NCBI RefSeq assembly: GCF_000002235.5
Contig: NW_022145611.1
Coordinates: forward strand, 16,090,882 to 16,154,881
Source of the DNA: Strongylocentrotus purpuratus
Taxonomy: Eukaryota; Echinodermata; Echinoidea; Camarodonta; Strongylocentrotidae
Direction: 5' to 3'
DNA: 64,000 bases
Shown here: piece after piece, positions 62,425 to 64,000 of the stretch
Layout of the letters: each line of letters begins with the position of its first letter
How positions within the stretch are numbered: position 1 is the first letter of the stretch
Notes under the pieces: generated by a model
What the model was told of the DNA's origin: nothing
The model's input: the letters and a program-made list of their open reading frames with translations, nothing else
The model's database searches: none
Position numbers and translations under genes: made by a program

Positions 62425-62755
62425 GAAAGAGCGAGAGAGACAGAGGAGAGAAAGGGAGGAGAGGAAGAGATAGAGAGACAGATATAAAAGGGGAAAGGGA
62501 GAGGAAGAGATAGAGAGACAGAGACAAATGGGGAAAGGGAGAGGAAGAGATAGAGAGAGAAAGAGAGACGGAGACAGACAGGGACAGAGGGGAAAGGAAG
62601 AGGAAGAGATAGAGAGATGGAGAGAGAGGGAATGAGAGAGAAAAAGAGGGAGAGAAAGTGAGAGAGACAGAAAGTGAGAGAGAGAGAGGAAGGGAGAGAA
62701 AGGTAAAGATATGGTGAGTGAAGGAGAACAGGGAAGTAGTAGGACTAGGAGGAGA
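62425..62755. repeat. GA-rich tract containing a 40-bp minisatellite
   Basis: The unit GAGGAAGAGATAGAGAGACA plus GATATAAAAGGGGAAAGGGA begins at 62461, 62501 and 62541 (period 40). A diverged fourth copy starts at about 62600, followed by irregular GA repeats. It explains the long minus-strand Ser/Leu/Pro frame, which is not coding. Confidence 0.9.
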
Positions 62756-63485
62756 GGGGAAGAAACTAAAATAGGTCAGCAACTTGACGTGATCTAGGTT
62801 GACATGGTCCCAGGACATGGCCAAACAGGATTGTACCATGTCACAATGGCTTCTTCCATTGTTTCCCTTCGACCTATTAATCATGCCCACAGCGGCCAAA
62901 AAATCCCCCTTATTTATTTGTCGAGTCGCGTTCTTGGATCAAGTGATCGCTTTCAACAAAGGCTATTAATAATCTCACTGTCACCCCCTGAGAAAGGCGT
63001 AACCATATCATCAACAAATTGGAAGTTTTTTTTGTTTTGAAATTCACCTAGTCAAATCCTCCGATGAAAAGGAGAATTCCCAGGAAGAATATTTATGACA
63101 ACTTCTAAAAATTAAAAAAAGCGTTTATCTGAGCTGTTAATCAATTTTGTTTAAGTAGGCTTCAATAGATTTGTAAAATTCATTTTTTAATTATTAAACT
63201 TACTCAAATGTTTTCCTTTTCTGCCTCTAAAACAAAGCATGCCATTATCTCTCTCCACTTTATACTAAGACTTGTGAATAACTGCTGATTTTTTTATTAT
63301 CAATTACTGCCTCTCTGGTTTCATTCTTTACCTTTTTACTTTTTTTACCTTTTTACTTTTTTTACTTGCCCTTTTTCCTTTCATCTCATTCAAGCCACTC
63401 CATCGTTTTCTTTACTTCAATATTCCAACTTTCATTTTTCTTCTTCCTCTATTTCCATGCAGTTGACTCATGGATCATATCCTCT
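62756..63485. other. Intron stretch with a short T-rich tandem repeat
   Basis: ACCTTTTTACTTTTTTT units (about 17 bp, two copies) lie at 63330-63366. No other element was recognised. Confidence 0.5.
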
Positions 63486-63552
63486 GTTCAGAACTAGAAG
63501 GGAGTAATTCTCTGTTAAGCATATGAGTTAACTACTACCTTCTGGTTCCAAC
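63486..63552. repeat. Second small hairpin of the CCAGAAGG family
   Basis: GTTCAGAACTAGAAGGGAGT (63486-63505) pairs imperfectly with TACTACCTTCTGGTTCCAAC (63533-63552) around a loop of about 27 bp. Read on the minus strand, its arm GGAACCAGAAGG and loop TTAACTCATATGC resemble the 24.5-kb hairpin (GGAGCCAGAAGG, CAACTCATATTAT), so both belong to one small family. Confidence 0.6.
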
Positions 63553-64000
63553 CTCCAAGCAGGCATATCTGCTATGAATGGGAGGGAAAGGTCAAAATGA
63601 AGGGGAAAGAATGGGGGCTGTGAGATCATCTTACATTGATCGGTCCACTGATTTGGCTACCCTTAGGGTGCTGAAGTTCGACTTGAATATTTTTGATACA
63701 GATACAGGATAGAAGGATAATAAGAGAGGATGAAAGAGCCTCTAAATTACCAAGGTTAGATGGCAATCTCCAAAAACGATATGAAAATACCAAAACAAGA
63801 AGAGTACCATTGCCCTTTTGTTCCAGAATTATTACTCATTATTATTGGAGGCTTACAAGCTAAACTTGTGAAATGTAGATTCCTTTCTTTTTCCAAAGAC
63901 CTTTGTGTCAAAGCCATCCAATTGTACCGTTTTTTCTTCTTCTTACGACATGTGAGATTTCTATTTTTTGCAGAGGAAGGTTGGCTGATATGTTAACCTA
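63553..64000. other. Intron end of window, no recognised element
   Basis: Unique sequence up to the window edge; no homeodomain exon was reached. Confidence 0.55.

Larger units (their letters stand above)
38776..64000 (+). other. 5' part (at least 25.2 kb) of the next Meis intron
   Basis: It begins with donor GTTAGT and runs off the window. The next exon should start in phase 1 and encode the acidic segment and the beginning of the TALE homeodomain ([20 protein letters not shown] in vertebrates). I looked for that sequence on + and did not find it, so it lies beyond 64000. The repeats inside are listed separately. Confidence 0.85.

Noticed and set aside
62345-62899. 184-codon minus-strand frame
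   Set aside because: Its central part is the complement of GA repeats (Ser/Leu/Pro/Phe runs), and the ends have no family resemblance.
38776-64000. Search for the Meis homeodomain exon ([17 protein letters not shown] region)
   Set aside because: No matching sequence seen on +; it should lie downstream of the window.

Overview
The window looks like a slice of one large animal homeobox gene, read left to right on the + strand. Two coding exons are convincing. The first (1305-1481) encodes the end of the MEINOX (Meis/PBC-interaction) domain of a Meis/homothorax TALE homeobox protein. The second (38589-38775) encodes the Gly/Pro/Ser-rich linker that precedes the homeodomain. Reading frames and splice phases fit together (0/0, then 0/1), and the exon order matches vertebrate MEIS genes as I remember them. 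The N-terminal exons lie to the left of the window and the homeodomain exons to the right; I found neither inside. All remaining sequence is intron: the end of one intron (1-1304), a complete intron of about 37.1 kb (1482-38588), and at least 25.2 kb of the next (38776-64000). The organism is a marine invertebrate, probably a deuterostome and perhaps an echinoderm. This rests on the Meis sequence, the AT-rich base composition, very abundant GA/CT tracts, and SINEs with tRNA-like promoters ending in AAGCGCTATATAA plus ATT repeats. The species assignment is inference. Layout: 1-5 kb has the first exon, a 104-bp foldback and a 182-bp-period tandem array of tRNA-like units. 5-24 kb is mostly unique intron broken by GA/CT tracts. 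24-31 kb has a small hairpin, a G-rich purine tract, a candidate conserved block at 27.2 kb and a long imperfect inverted repeat at 30.1-30.6 kb. 36.7-37.9 kb holds a 5'-truncated LINE on the minus strand. 38.6 kb has the second exon. 40-42 kb has diverged tandem repeats and a terminal-inverted-repeat element. 45-54 kb has two tRNA-derived SINEs, a 28-bp minisatellite, an old threefold duplication and a pogo-like MITE. 55-64 kb has a large palindrome, a relative of the 41-kb element, a 40-bp GA minisatellite and a second copy of the small hairpin family. No other protein-coding gene, functional tRNA, rRNA, CRISPR array or virus-derived element could be supported. Most open frames longer than 60 codons are translations of GA/CT tracts or chance frames. 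The biology here is that of a huge, probably enhancer-rich Meis intron pair, together with several hairpin-forming and tRNA-like repeat families that deserve comparison across the genome.
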